Made by a program: the position numbers and the translations under genes
Assembly (NCBI GenBank): GCA_006384855.1
Contig: VCJN01003287.1
Span: forward strand, 1 to 64,000
DNA from: Tetraselmis striata
Lineage: Eukaryota; Chlorophyta; Chlorodendrophyceae; Chlorodendrales; Chlorodendraceae
Direction of reading: 5' to 3'
Length of the DNA stretch: 64,000 nucleotides
Shown: positions 1-10,837 of the stretch, piece after piece
Position numbering within the stretch: the stretch's first letter is position 1
Layout: each line of letters starts with the position of its first letter
Notes under the pieces: model-generated
The model's input: only the letters and a program-made list of their open reading frames with translations
Databases searched by the model: none
Told to the model about the DNA's origin: nothing

Positions 1-352
1 GACTCAACTTGAAACCCGTGAAACCGGCAATCTTTTTCAAGGTAGTCGCTACATCCCTTGTCCGCTCGGTGGAGCAGTCGTCTCGTATGCGAGAGACCCG
101 GTTCGATTCCTGGCCAATGTATTTCGGCAATATCGGCCCGGCGTGTCCCAGGTTTACCCGGTTGATGCATTAGCCCTTCGCGGTTCGAATGAGGCAATGG
201 TACACGGGCTATGCCAGACCTACGACTGCAGTTGGCGCACGAGGTCAAGTGCTGGGGCGGCTTCGGCCGATGTCCCAGGGCAAACTTTACTTTACTTTTA
301 CTTTGTCTGATACGCCAAAATAACGCGGTCCCGCGGCGCTTTTTTAGTGCTG
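1..352 (+). repeat. Possible tRNA-derived SINE (tRNA-like head, TTTAC-type tail)
   Basis: The stretch 61-120 reads like a decayed tRNA. A GCTC...GAGC D-arm with a shortened loop lies at 64-75, and a perfect pol III B-box, GGTTCGATTCC, at 100-110 sits inside a T-arm-like hairpin. The sequence ends near 285-306 in a short CTTTA/CTTTTA run, the kind of simple tail seen on tRNA-derived SINEs. No cloverleaf with a normal 7-nt anticodon loop can be drawn, so this is not called a tRNA gene. No protein gene is seen in 1-352. Only one copy lies in the window, so the SINE reading is inference. Confidence 0.35.
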
Positions 353-692
353 ATTAGGAAAGCAGGGGGCTCGCAGTTTTGCCAAAAAGGCGTCAGATCT
401 CTTACAACATTTGGCACATGGGCTCAGGCCCCAAAGCACGCATGAAAGGGTTGGGAAGGGTGGGTTGCGCTAGCTGGAAGCTGGCGCAAGGGCAGAAGGT
501 GGAGACACCGCCGCGTCGCGGGGCGTCATATCGGGGTGAGGGATGGACGTGGGCACACGGCAATAGCGTACTAGCCGCGTATGGCGGAATTGTAACGTCG
601 GGTAACACCCGTCGTACTTAGCCCCGTGCAATTCAAACCTCTATAATTATCAATATGACCATTAGCAAAGCAGGGGGCTCGCAGTTTTGCCA
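353..692 (-). repeat. B2-spacer-A2-B1 block of element 1
   Basis: B2 (353-384) and B1 (661-692) match at 31 of 32 positions. A2 (467-664) matches A1 at 5065-5262. A2 and B1 share the four bases ATTA (661-664), a good candidate for the crossover overlap used by the recombinase. The recombinase reading frame runs into B1. The spacer 385-466 is unique. Confidence 0.88.
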
Positions 693-1906
693 TCATGTCG
701 CCATTTGGCGTAGCAGCCTGGCTGGTTGATCGCCCTCATTCGCCCGAGGGGGTCATCCAGCCAAAGAGGTGCCATGCTACCGGACACGGCTGCACTGTTG
801 GGTCGATGTAGTCGAGCACCACGCTTGACTCCATCGCCCAGCCGCCAAAGTACCTGATCTTCTGCATCGTCACGCCGATCACGTACGCGGCTGTTGTGGC
901 CCCCTTGCGGAGGGAGTGGGACGTCCACGCGAACCCCGTGGGGGGGGGGCTCATGCACTACTGTCAGCACCAATTGCAGCCAGCTGGTGAGGGTGTCCGC
1001 CGTCCATTTGGCCTGCCCCTCACGCTGGCTGATGGCCCATCGCGCCGCTAGCACGCGGCCGCCGGCGAACACCTGACGGGCGGCATCAAAGTAGTGCAGT
1101 GGCGCCGCGATGTCGGCATGCGCTGACGCTGGCAGCTGACACAACAACTTCTTGCTTGCATCCGCGCCACGCTGGCCTTTCCAGTCACGACGGTATAGGA
1201 GGATCCCGCCGTCCGGGCCGACCGTGAGGTCGCCCGTAAGACACTCCACCCCCGCTCCTCCGCGGCAGAAAAACAGACAAAGTACGACGACTGCCAGGCT
1301 GGCGCGGAATAGCTCCACGCGCACCACGGTACTTGGGTCCGTGCCCCATGTAGGTCCCGGCTCCAGCCGTAGGGCTTTTGCCAGGGTCTGGACTTTCAGC
1401 ACCACACGCGCGGGCAATGGGGCCCGCATCAGCTCGGGGTTTAGCGTCACCTGCGACGCCGCAAGGCCCTTGCGGACCATGCTCACCAGATCGCCCAGAA
1501 CCATCGGCTCCCGGCCGTGGTCCTTGAAGAAGCTGTTGACGGCCGACAGGTAAGGTTGCAAGCTGGAGGCTTTGATCGTCCCCAGGTTGCCCAACCACGT
1601 GACGTACCGTGCCAAAGTCCCGGGGTCGGCAGCCAGGGCCGGTCGCTTCTCCTCTTCGCAGGAACGGAAATACTGCTTCATGCAACTCGCGTAAGACGCC
1701 GCAGTGGTCGGCGCCCACGCAGCTGATAGGAGCTCCAGGGTTTGGACGCCAAGGGTGTCATACCCTAGAACCCGTGTCATGTACGGGCGCATCGAATCAG
1801 CCCACGGTGTCGTACAGCTCGCGACCTCGACGCGGTACTTCACCGCTGCAATTCGTGCTGATGCCGCACGTACAGCCGGTAGTTGGTGGCTGTTGCCCGG
1901 AAACAT
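662..1906 (-). pseudogene. Tyrosine recombinase part of element 1
   Basis: The region resembles DIRS-type tyrosine recombinases. An N-terminal helical segment carries the WAPTTAASYASCMKQY type of core-binding start, and the C-terminal end contains an HSLRKG box followed by a GGW motif and a downstream tyrosine, the signature of the H-x-x-R...Y catalytic core. In this family the enzyme integrates a circular DNA copy into the genome without target duplication, in place of an integrase. It lies directly downstream of the reverse transcriptase region and ends within repeat B1. The part is a fossil with roughly one or two breaks. Confidence 0.75.
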
Positions 1907-1920
1907 GGATAGCGTAGCAC

Positions 1921-3666
1921 TTACGGCCCCTCGGCGCAGGTATATTCATGCCGGAAGGGAACACGGAACATAGTCACGGGCCAGTGAGGCTTGCCGATCA
2001 TACCTCGCCCGTCCCGCCGTCCCGGCCGGAATAAACCGGCGCGCGGCGCCACCGTGAGCTCCTCCACTGCCATCTCGGTGAGTGCCTGGTGCCACGCCTT
2101 GCCCTCCCATCGCGGGGCGACGACGGTCGCCGCTGCGCCACTCTGCTGCAACTTCTGCACGAGGTCGGGTAGCAGGGGCCAGGGTGCGTTGCACCAGTTG
2201 TTTTTGCGGCGCCAGTCCGCATCCAGCAGGTGCAACGAGTCCACCGCCTCGCACGTAGGGTCCAACCACGCCGCATTGTAGCGGGGGAGCAGGGTGTTGA
2301 GGGCGGACGCGAAGCGGTCGATGGAATGAGGGCCGAACCGGCTCTCCAGTTCCGCGAACAGGAGGGGGTCGAGTTGCGAATCGTCGCTGTCGAGGTGCCG
2401 GCTTAGACGGTCCGCCCAGATATTCGCTGCCGAGCGAATGTACCGCGCGCGCAGGTGGATGCCGTGCGAGTCCAGCAAGCACCAGAGTCGTCGCAGCTCA
2501 GCCATCATCTCGGGCGAGCGTGAGGTTAGGCCCGACAGAATGTGACATACCGCCTGGTCGTCCTCGTGCAGGAGGACGTTGCGCCCGGCGAGGTGGGGGA
2601 GGAAGCTTTCCACGGCAAGTCGGACCGCTTTGAGCTCCTTCCATGTGATGTGCTGGCGCTCGTCCGCCGAGCTCCAGAATCCCCGCGCCTCCAGCCTGCC
2701 GTTCAACACCCCGCCCCACCCATAGCCTGAGCTGTCGGTGTGCAGATAAGCCGTCTCCACTGGGCGGTGGATGGGCTTGCCGTTGGACTGACTGGGCACC
2801 GATGTCCACCACTGTAGGTCGCGGCGGAGCTGTGGCGTCATCCGGACGCGCCCGCCCCACCGGTCGCCGACCACGGAGTGGAGCTCCCGCAGGAAGAATC
2901 TTGCGGCCGGGATCGCCAGAAAGAGGTACTGCGCCTGCCCTGCCAGTGACTGCAGCTCGCGCATTGGGAGCCACCTGGCGTGCCGCGTGGCGCGGCCGAT
3001 GAGCCGGGTGGCCTGCCGGGAGAGCCGGTTCAGCTTGTCTGCCGGTGCGTAGAACATGCCGAGTCGATGTCGATGCTGAGTCGATGTCCACCCCCAGGTG
3101 CCTGCCGAACTGGCAGGGCTCCCAAAAGCCCTTTGTGGGTTCCGCTGCAGCCCCAAGGCGTCGAGGAGGCTGGCGAGCCGTTGACGGAGGTGGAGCACCT
3201 GCTCCATCGATGCGGAGAAGAGGAGGAAGTCGTCCACGTAAAGTAGGATGCGCGCCCCCCTCCACCTGGTCCGCCGGAGGCAGCGCTTGCTCCGTGTGGG
3301 CTGCGTAGACGATGAGGGGGGCTCGGGCTCGGGTTTCCTCAGGTGGGTGATGAATACTTGGGTGAGCGTGACGAAGTAAAAGGCCGAGAGGCTCCAGCCC
3401 ATTGGCAGACCCGCGAGCCTGTAGAGCTGACCTCGGACGTCCACGGTGAAGTAGTCTCGGTCCGCCTCCGCGATGCCTAGAGCATAGAAGCCGTCTTGGA
3501 GGTCGAAGGAGAACATGTAGTCTCCCTTCTTGGTTAGGTGGCGCACTCCCAGTAGGGTCTCCATCTTGAGCCGCTTGCGCACACAGTAAGAGTTGAGCAC
3601 GCAGAGGTCGATGATGCAGCGCCACTGGTTGACGCCTGGCTTGGGTACTAAAAATAGTATTGACAC
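1921..3666 (-). CDS. Reverse transcriptase-RNase H-methyltransferase-like region of element 1
   Basis: A 581-aa open frame with reverse transcriptase blocks (DLQDGFYALGIAE, then LAGLPMGWSLS, then the YVDDFLLF catalytic box), an RNase H domain (HTDSSGYGWG, TWKELKAV, HEDDQAV, ANIWADRLSR), and a tail IDRFASALNTLLPRYN...NNWC that matches the adenine-methyltransferase-like domain known from DIRS elements. It copies element RNA into DNA. The family-typical order RT, RNase H, methyltransferase-like, recombinase is kept. The reading continues from the gag-like region upstream, and the N-terminal RT segment (AQLTFLEGELARFV) is found there. Confidence 0.85.
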   Translation of the reverse strand: MSILFLVPKPGVNQWRCIIDLCVLNSYCVRKRLKMETLLGVRHLTKKGDYMFSFDLQDGFYALGIAEADRDYFTVDVRGQLYRLAGLPMGWSLSAFYFVTLTQVFITHLRKPEPEPPSSSTQPTRSKRCLRRTRWRGARILLYVDDFLLFSASMEQVLHLRQRLASLLDALGLQRNPQRAFGSPASSAGTWGWTSTQHRHRLGMFYAPADKLNRLSRQATRLIGRATRHARWLPMRELQSLAGQAQYLFLAIPAARFFLRELHSVVGDRWGGRVRMTPQLRRDLQWWTSVPSQSNGKPIHRPVETAYLHTDSSGYGWGGVLNGRLEARGFWSSADERQHITWKELKAVRLAVESFLPHLAGRNVLLHEDDQAVCHILSGLTSRSPEMMAELRRLWCLLDSHGIHLRARYIRSAANIWADRLSRHLDSDDSQLDPLLFAELESRFGPHSIDRFASALNTLLPRYNAAWLDPTCEAVDSLHLLDADWRRKNNWCNAPWPLLPDLVQKLQQSGAAATVVAPRWEGKAWHQALTEMAVEELTVAPRAGLFRPGRRDGRGMIGKPHWPVTMFRVPFRHEYTCAEGP

Positions 3667-5087
3667 CTACTTGCGGCAGGTGCCAAGCTCCCACGCGCCG
3701 GACTCCACGAAGCGGGCAAGCTCGCCCTCGAGGAAGGTGAGCTGCGCTGGGGTAGCGTCCTGCATGCTGATGCCGTTGTGGAAGTTGGGTGGGGGGCGGT
3801 TGTGCTTGAAGGGGATCCGGACGCCCTCCTGGATCCACCGTAGGACTTGAGCGCTCGCCCCGATGTCTTGCCATTGCCGCCATTGCCGCCGCACGCGGTG
3901 TCGCATGTAGCTTGAACTTGGGTAGCATGACTCGGAACGGCGAGGCACACCGTCAGTTCTGCTCCTCGGTCTGCGGGGTAGTAGTCTTCCTCGCAGGGTT
4001 CCCGGGCTGAGGCTTGCCCTTGATCTTGTCTTTGTCCTTGTTTTTGTCCGCCCTCTCCTTTCTGGCGCGGTCTGCGTGTTCTGATGCGCGCTCTTGCTCC
4101 TTGATGCGGATGTTGCCGCTGCCGCCTCCGCTCCCGCCGCTGCCGCTGCCCTTGAACTGCGCGGCGGCCTACGCCTTGGCCGCCTTGTGGAGGCTGACCT
4201 CGAGTCTTTTGTAGTCCAGGGCGTTGAGGAGGCCGTCGACGCCATTGCTGGAGCGCTCGGCGGCGGTGGTGTCGAAGAAGCGGGAGAAGACGAGGCGCTC
4301 GGCGACTCGCTCCTCGCCGGTAAGCGCCTTCTTGCACTTGAAACGCCGGAGGTCGGTGAGCCGGTCTTCAGCAGCATGCCCGCACGTCGCGATCGTGCGA
4401 ATCGCGGAGTCGAGTAGGTCGTTGGCGTCCGCGGTGTCGCGAGCGGTGGCGTTGTTCGCGCGAAGCGTTGCCACAGCGTCCGTGAGCACCGCGTGCGCGG
4501 CGGCGGTAAAGACTCCATATATAGCACAGCAGGTGGCGATACTCGTCGCGTGTCGCGTGCTTTTTCTCGTCGGTGAGGTAGCGGTCCCACTCGTCGTTGC
4601 GTGGGTTCCACAGCCCGGGGTTGGTGAGTCCTACATGGCGCATAGACTCGGCGTATGCCCGCGGCAGATAGTCGATCCAGTCGCGCGGGTCGATGAACGC
4701 CGCGTGGCCTGGAGATTTCGCAGGGAAACCGGGGAGAGGGTCGTCCTCCTCCTCGTCACCCTCGAGGCCGTCGGCTGGCGTCGCGGGAATGGGTGGTTGT
4801 TGAATGGAAGAGGTGCGGGAGTCTAGCTCGTCGAGTCGCAGCAGCATCCGCTGCACCATCGCAGTGAGGCTAGCGGTGTCAGTCGTCGAACTCGCGGCGT
4901 TGCCTCCACCGCACCCCTCCGAATCGTACAGGTCGTCAGGCAACCGTGTGTTGTCAATAGTACGGCATGCTGTCGTTATTTGCAGTCGCGGCGAGCGGCT
5001 GGCGTCGAACGTCGTTGTGAGATCGTGTGTCACCTTACGAGACTGCGAGAGTCTCGATGCCGTCGCGCTAGCTGGAAGCTGGCGCAA
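3667..5087 (-). pseudogene. Gag-like region and RT leader of element 1
   Basis: Two overlapping minus-strand frames (4368-5087 and 3667-4611) cover this region. The upstream one starts near A1 and has an acidic, coiled-looking N-terminal half (LTAMVQRMLLRLDELDSRTSS) followed by FIDPRDWIDYLPRAYAESMR. The downstream part is strongly basic and ends in a leader that closely resembles the start of the reverse transcriptase of element 2 (MRHRVRRQWRQW...PPNFHNGISM). Position and composition fit the capsid-like first protein of DIRS elements. No zinc knuckle is visible. The identification rests on position more than on sequence. Confidence 0.55.
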
Positions 5088-5262
5088 AGGCAGAAGGTGG
5101 AGACACCGCCGCGTCGCGGGGCGTCATATCGGGGTGAGGGATGGACGTGGGCACACGGCAGTAGCGTACTAGCCGCGTATGGCGGAATTGTAACGTCGGG
5201 TAACACCCGTCGTCCTTAGCCCCGTGCAATTCAAACCTCTATAATTCTCAATATGACCATTA
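5065..5262 (-). repeat. A1 terminal repeat of element 1
   Basis: A 198-bp direct copy of 467-664 with four substitutions and no length change. It is the 5' terminal member of the split direct repeat and presumably carries the promoter, because the gag-like region starts inside or just next to it on the minus strand. Confidence 0.88.
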
Positions 5263-7240
5263 TGGTGTAAGGATTAGTACCGGTATGGTGTAGCCGCCTC
5301 ATGTCACTCACATATACAGCCCCGCGTCCGCCGATCCGGGGCCCGGCATCCGTCGACGGACGGGCAACGGTCGAACGACGTCGTCCGGCGTCCGGTTCCG
5401 GTACACGCGGCGGGCTTGGCGTTTCGCGCCGTGCCCGCCCCGTAGACCTGACGACCGGCCCGACCGGCGCGGCCTCGTGCGGGATGCTGACCGCTTTTAG
5501 GCGGCTTGTAGTGCTGATCTTTAATACTCCTTTTAGCGGCGGGTTTGTTACTGGCCTTTTTTGTAATGCACACCAGAATTCAGCTGCCCGCTTTTACACG
5601 GCTAGTATGTTTGATCTGTTTTTAAAATTAATACTGCTCTCAAACCCCTTGTCGTAAAACGAAACCCGGTTATGTCTGTGGTGGGCTGCCCACAATCATT
5701 GTAATTGCATGCCCGATATTCAGGCATCCCGTGAACGCACATATCGCGAGAGTATCCCTGACCAGCCACAGCACCTGCATATTGTCCTTGAATGCCCCGA
5801 ATCCTCGTCGCAGAGGTCGGGCTCGGTGAGGGCTTTAGGTCAATATATATGCGTATCGCAGCCAGCGGCCGCCGGACGGCGGAGAACAGGCCGGCCGACG
5901 ACATCCTTGCGCGGCAGCAACAGACAACTCACTTTCTCGCCGCCCTTCTCACCCACTCCTACCCCGCACGCAGTCTAGGGCGAAAGGTTCGGCCCCACTG
6001 TTCCGACGTACGCTTAGCTGAGGTCCTCTGGAACGAGGATCGATGCGATGGAGGTCGGATCGCCCACTGAGTCGCCCGCTGACCCGCCCGCCGCCGGCGC
6101 AGCTCCGTTCTCGTATTTGGCCGCTCACAGTTCGCCCGACCCTGCCGTCCCTGCCGGAGCCGAACGGCTCCGGACCAGCCCCGTTCCTGCGGCACCTCTC
6201 CTGCAGACAGCTGCGGACGTCGCCTCTTTGTTTTCCCCTGCAACTGCGTCCGGCCCTCCAGCAAGCGGTGGTCGCACCGCTGGCGGTGGCAGATCGCCCG
6301 CTGCGGCTAGTCATCAAACGCCGGTTCTCACTACCCAAGACCAACCTCCTCCCCCAACACAGCCCGCAGTCATGCCCCGCCGCCGTAACTTGCGTTTCGA
6401 AGACACGCATGGACCCGCCACGGATGGCGGGTCCAGGCGTGTCTCCGACCCGTCAGTTCGATGGGTCGTCCTCTGGGTACGCGGCCTTGACTGCAGCTTC
6501 AACAACTGCAGGAAACCTAGCCCTCTCAGGGCAGCCGATTTGTGACGCGATCTTGCGGTACACCAGGTATCGTTTTTCGTTTGGTTGCTTCCTACCCCCG
6601 GCCCGATAACAAGTATCTTCGCCTCGCCCTCGTCGCTGACAGCGTGGTATTTGAGGCAGTCGCGCATCATGTCGAACTCAGCAAGGACCAGGCGCCGGGC
6701 CTTATCCGTCAATGTCTCCGCGGGCGCAGGCTCGTCCGGATTGCCACGCCATGGCCATCACGACCACGACCGCGCCCACGACCGCGCCCGCGCCCTGCCT
6801 GCTCTACCGCCCGCAACATTCGCAATCGCCTCCGCCATGTTGACGGAACGAGACGGGCCCTCAGAACCGGGTAAGGGCGGCCAGGCCGGTGGCTCAGCTA
6901 GAGCGCCGTCACGAGTGTTATTATAGGAATTGCCGCCAGAATGCGACTACTCGCGATCGTTGACCGCCGTACTTTACGCAGTATCGATATTCTGCGCCAT
7001 GTACTATAATTCGCCGGCTGACAACCGCGAAATGAGCCCGACGGCGTGCAATCTAGGTAGTCTTTCCCCGACAAGTGGTTTGAAACAATTATTAACAAAT
7101 CTACCGCTAAAAGCAGACATGAAAGATCAACACTACAAGCCGCACATCAACATCAACATCAACACATCCCGCACGAGGCTCAACCAAGAGGTAGGGGCAC
7201 CTCCACAAATCCCCGGCGCGAAGCGCCGCTTATCAATTTC
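5263..7240. other. Unrecognised stretch bounded by a long inverted repeat
   Basis: Arms at 5472-5660 and 7060-7179 are inverted copies of each other in at least three matching blocks: 5472-5486 with 7165-7179, 5501-5550 with 7093-7143, and 5629-5660 with about 7060-7090. The left arm carries about 80 extra bases between the last two blocks. Between the arms, no open frame shows a family I recognise. A minus-strand stretch near 6460-6570 reads like a protein fragment (IGCPERARFPAVVEAA) but has no clear start or end. This may be a foldback element or a non-autonomous DNA transposon; no transposase is seen. Confidence 0.4.
6401..6444. other. Perfect-stem hairpin
   Basis: The arms 6401-6420 and 6425-6444 pair over 20 positions with one mismatch and a 4-nt loop. 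It lies inside the unrecognised stretch between the inverted arms. It could act as a terminator-like or foldback structure; nothing else shows its role. Confidence 0.5.
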
Positions 7241-7627
7241 AATCATGCATTCGAGTCTGGTTTTTGCCAAAAAGAGTGCGGAGGCTGCTTTAAACGGAAA
7301 AGCGCCATTTTATGGCTAGGAAGGTTCAGCGAAAGGGGAGGGAATGTCGGAGGGGGAGCCCGCAGGGCGGAGGCGGAAAACGGGAGGGCGCTGCCGAAGG
7401 CAGCGAGCTGGAAGATGGCAGATGAGCTGCTGGTGGCTGTCCTAAGTAGCTCCCCGGCCGGGAGCGCAGGGCTCGCGGGCGATGGGGTAGCCCGTACCAA
7501 AACCCAATGGTAACGGCTCGAAACCACTACAGACCGTACGGGTCGCACTAGGACAGCTATAGTCCGTTAGGAAACCCCATAAACACGTTTAGATCATTTT
7601 AATCATGCATTCGAGTCTGGTTTTGCC

Positions 7628-9075
7628 AGTTTACACGCGGTTCGTTTACGACTGCGAGCATGGGCAGTCGGCAGGCGTGCCGACCAGACGAAGGCGGAAG
7701 ATGTCTGAGTTATAGAGGGGTCTCGCGCCAAGAGGACCTCGATCGAGGCGCAGGCGCATCAGACGCGGGCGGGAGATGTTGACGCCGGCATGACATAGGC
7801 CGGACGTGTCGCGGAATTAAGGCGCCGTCTCCCGACGGCGCCCTGTAGCATTGGTTGCGCGCCATGGTGGCGTGCGGCACGAGCCGGAACTGCAGGCCAG
7901 TAGAAGCAGCAGGGGTAGCAAAGCCCAAGTTGGCGACGAGCGCCCAGCAAAGCAGCGGCACAGGCACGAGTAGGACGAGTACAGCTGCGCGCACGAGCGC
8001 GCGAGCGCGCCGAGTACAGTCAGGTGAAGTACTGGTGCACTGTACCCGACGCGATGGTAACTCGTACCCTGTACATGTACTGGCGATGCACGCTACGAGG
8101 GGTGGACACGCAACAACTCGCGATGACAGCGATGTACTGCTGCTGTCATCACCAGCGGTGGTTGTTTCGCCCCCTTGCGCGAAGAGCGGCGGGTGAATCG
8201 CACAACGCTGAGGGCGCGGGAATGTGGGACCCAGTGTGGTCGTGCCGTACCGGCTCAGGTGTGTCGGGGTCGGTTGCCGGCGACGTCGCAGAAGACCCGC
8301 CGACTCGGTTAGCTGTCGCCGTGGGTCTTTCTTCGCGGAGAGCGGTGAGCCGACCGCCGTTGCTGCACCAGCGACGGCTGCTGACCAACCCACAAAGCGC
8401 AAGCTTAGGATGATGCCACGAAACGCACAAGTCGCGTTAGGTGGCGGAGCTGTCCCCCGGCGGGCGGCTCGTGTTGTCACAGATGCGTTGCCGTGACGTT
8501 GGAAGCGGGTTGGCCGGCGTAGAGGCCCTTGTAGCCTATGCCGGCCCGTAACGATGCCAGTGATGTCGGGGCGAGGGTGACGACGAGGCGGCCGCGGCTG
8601 CTGCACCAGCGACGGCCGCCGAAGTCCCAAACCCAGAGTTGTCCAAGGGTAGTTAACGTACACCACGAGACGCCAGGCACGCCAGGTGGTAGAGCTGCCC
8701 CCCGGCGGGCAGCTGCATGTTGTCGTGGTCCTTGTGACGACGACGTTGGAGTAGGAGACGTCGGAGACGCATCGGCACGGGCCGCACAAACGCCTCCCAC
8801 TGCGACCACAGCAAACGTTGCTGAAGCTTCATTGGGGCGAGGGCAACGAGCCCTCTCAAAACACCGGCGCATGAGCGGCGCCACCCATGTAACATGCCAA
8901 TTACGCGAGTAGTTCCGGAAAACCACAGCATGTAACGACCGTTGATGCCACGGCGCCCTGCTGCGAGGACACGCGGACCGGGTTGCAGTGTCTTGCGGGA
9001 CAACAAGTGGTCGCCCCGACGACACAAACGTCCTCATCCGTCCGCGCCGATTTGTTGCGGTGGGCGTAGTTGTCG
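7628..9075 (-). other. Body of element 4, left half: no recognised gene
   Basis: Several long frames exist on both strands because the DNA is GC-rich, but none shows a known domain. The stretch contains two related segments of about 150 bp (around 8330-8480 and 8590-8760) that share TTGCTGCACCAGCGACGG and the GCCCCCCGGCGGGC neighbourhood, so it has internal duplication. Treated as non-coding element body. Confidence 0.3.
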
Positions 9076-9792
9076 CACTGTGAGATTCAGATGTGACATA
9101 CAGGTGACGAAGCACTACTCCTAGCGACTATTATTTATCCGTGAAGGCTGCTGCTGGTGGCGGCACGTCCATCCAGTTACGTGCGAGTACATCCGGCGTT
9201 ATTGCCGGCGGGCGATAAATCCTTTTTGTCATCATTCTGGTAGTCGTACCAGCCCGGTGAAGCGTACATGGCACTGACATACAAGGTACAAGGTTGTCCG
9301 TGTAGTACCGGGTAGTACGCGATATATTTATTACGCCGGTACCGGGGATGTAGTACCCGGTACCCGGTACCCGGGCACGAACCCTAGTCGTCCTGTGGAT
9401 AACTACGACTATTAGTACATGGGAGCGCAAATCGCAGCCGTACGTACTTGGTAACACTGGGGAATTTGTAGTACTAGTACTGCTGATCGGGCCTGCCAGC
9501 CGTCCGATCAAAGGTCATCAGATGGGCGGTTTGGCTGCCATGTTTTGCCAAAGAGTGCTCACGTTACATAAATATTCGCGAGGGGGAGGGCGGGGGCAGG
9601 CAGCGGTTTGCCGAAGAATGATTGAATTACAATATTCGCGACAGCTGCCATCGGGGGATGTGGCCCGGGGGGGGGGGGGGGGGGTGCGGGGGCGGGGGGA
9701 CCACGCCCGCCCCGCCCCCCCCCGCCCCCCCTCGCCGTCAGCCGCTCCCGCCTGGGGGGGGGGGGGGGGGGGGGGGGTAAAGGGGGCGGGGG

Positions 9793-10387
9793 CTACTGCT
9801 TGTTCTTGTTCTTGCGTGCCCGGGGGACCCTCCGCTTCGACGATCTCGCTGCCTCCGCCTCCGCCTCCGCCTCCGCCTCCGCCTCCGCCTGCGCCTCCGA
9901 CTCCGCCTCCGACTCCGCGACCGTCAGTTTCTTACCTCGGCGTTTCTTCACTGGCCTCTTCCGCTTCTTGTCATCCGTCAGTGTCTTCACCACCCCGGGA
10001 GGCTGTGCCGTCGACGACGCCGCCATGAGCTTCCTTACCTTGGCGTCGGGACGCCCCCTGTGCCCAGACACCCACAACAAGCCACAATCGTTTCGCCTTT
10101 AAGCGGTTGAGGATGCGGCCTCCTCGGCCACCACGAGTTGCGCCGCTGGCACTGTGGAAGCCTTGGCGTTGAGGTAGGCCTTACGGCGCTCCCGGACGAA
10201 CCTGCGCGCGGCACAAGTTAGCCACGAGTGGGTGCGTGCTAATGCGGAGGATGGAGTGTTTTGTTGCGCGCCCACCTTGTCACGGGTTTCCTCATGTCTT
10301 TCTCGTCCTCCTCGATGCCGGCGGCGCGGACACGCGAGACAACAAGGCTCGCCGCCCACTTTTGCCCGGGGGGGCGAGGTCGGCCAT
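9793..10387 (-). pseudogene. Lys/Arg/Glu-rich transposon protein, copy 1 (internally deleted)
   Basis: The ATG at 10387 (MADLAPPG) is followed by a shifted frame. The conserved frame VVSRVRAAGIEEDEKDMRK leads to a short predicted intron of GTGGGC...CGCAG type, with a CTAAC branch-like site near its end, and on to FVRERRKAYLNAKAS. A second segment encodes KKRKRPVKKRRGKKL, an acidic EAEAEAEA run and a KNKNKQ end. Comparison with the outer copy at 45221-46354 shows that about 470 bp is missing after the start codon and about 96 bp before the basic run. The protein is basic and probably nuclear. CACTA elements encode a second protein beside the transposase; whether this is its counterpart is not known. 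Confidence 0.5.
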
Positions 10388-10837
10388 GGCGCTGTGAGCG
10401 GTGAAGGGGGGGGGGGGGGGGGGCGGGGGGGGGGGGGGGGGGGGGGGGCGGCCGAGGTGGAGAAACTAACACCCAGTCGACGACCGCCTTCCGCAGCAGT
10501 CAACGACACATCGGAGGCGAGGAGCAGCGCGCCACTACTATTTATATGCACGTATTGTCAAGAGCTAGTCGGTGCGGCATTGTGTCGGTGTAATTTCGCA
10601 ATGTTTATTGTTGAAGTAGCACGGCGTAATGGATACGGCGAGTGAATCCGGGATAATGTGTGCGACGAATGTGCGCGCGCAGCGTTGTGCGGCGGTGTGC
10701 GGCGGTGTGCGGCGGTGTGCGGCGGTGTGCACCGATGTTAATATAGTGTGAATATTATATCGGCCGTAGACGATCAGGTCTGGCAGCACCGCCCGTGCTT
10801 GTAAATAAGCGACAATGGGTCTAGTCTCCCGCTAGTC

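Larger units (their letters stand above)
353..5262 (-). mobile_element. DIRS/PAT-like tyrosine-recombinase retroelement (element 1)
   Basis: Read on the minus strand, the element runs A1 (5065-5262), gag-like region, reverse transcriptase/RNase H/methyltransferase-like region, tyrosine recombinase, B1 (661-692), A2 (467-664), an 82-bp spacer, then B2 (353-384). This A1-ORFs-B1A2-spacer-B2 order is the split direct repeat of PAT-type DIRS elements, in which the internal B1A2 block mirrors the junction of a circular intermediate (family knowledge). A1 and A2 differ at only 4 of 198 positions and B1 and B2 at 1 of 32, so the insertion is young. The element carries its main parts but is broken, with only a few breaks. 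It is a fossil or near-fossil copy. Confidence 0.9.

Noticed and set aside
61-120. Functional tRNA gene
   Set aside because: No 7-nt anticodon loop and a shortened D-loop; only the B-box region is well formed.
9793-10080. Host nuclear protein with an acidic EAEAEA repeat
   Set aside because: The sequence is inside the CACTG element and is present in every copy.
10407-10448. Poly-G runs dismissed as pure assembly error
   Set aside because: They occur at the same map position in every CACTG copy with different lengths and between intact flanks, so they are treated as real, although exact lengths are uncertain.
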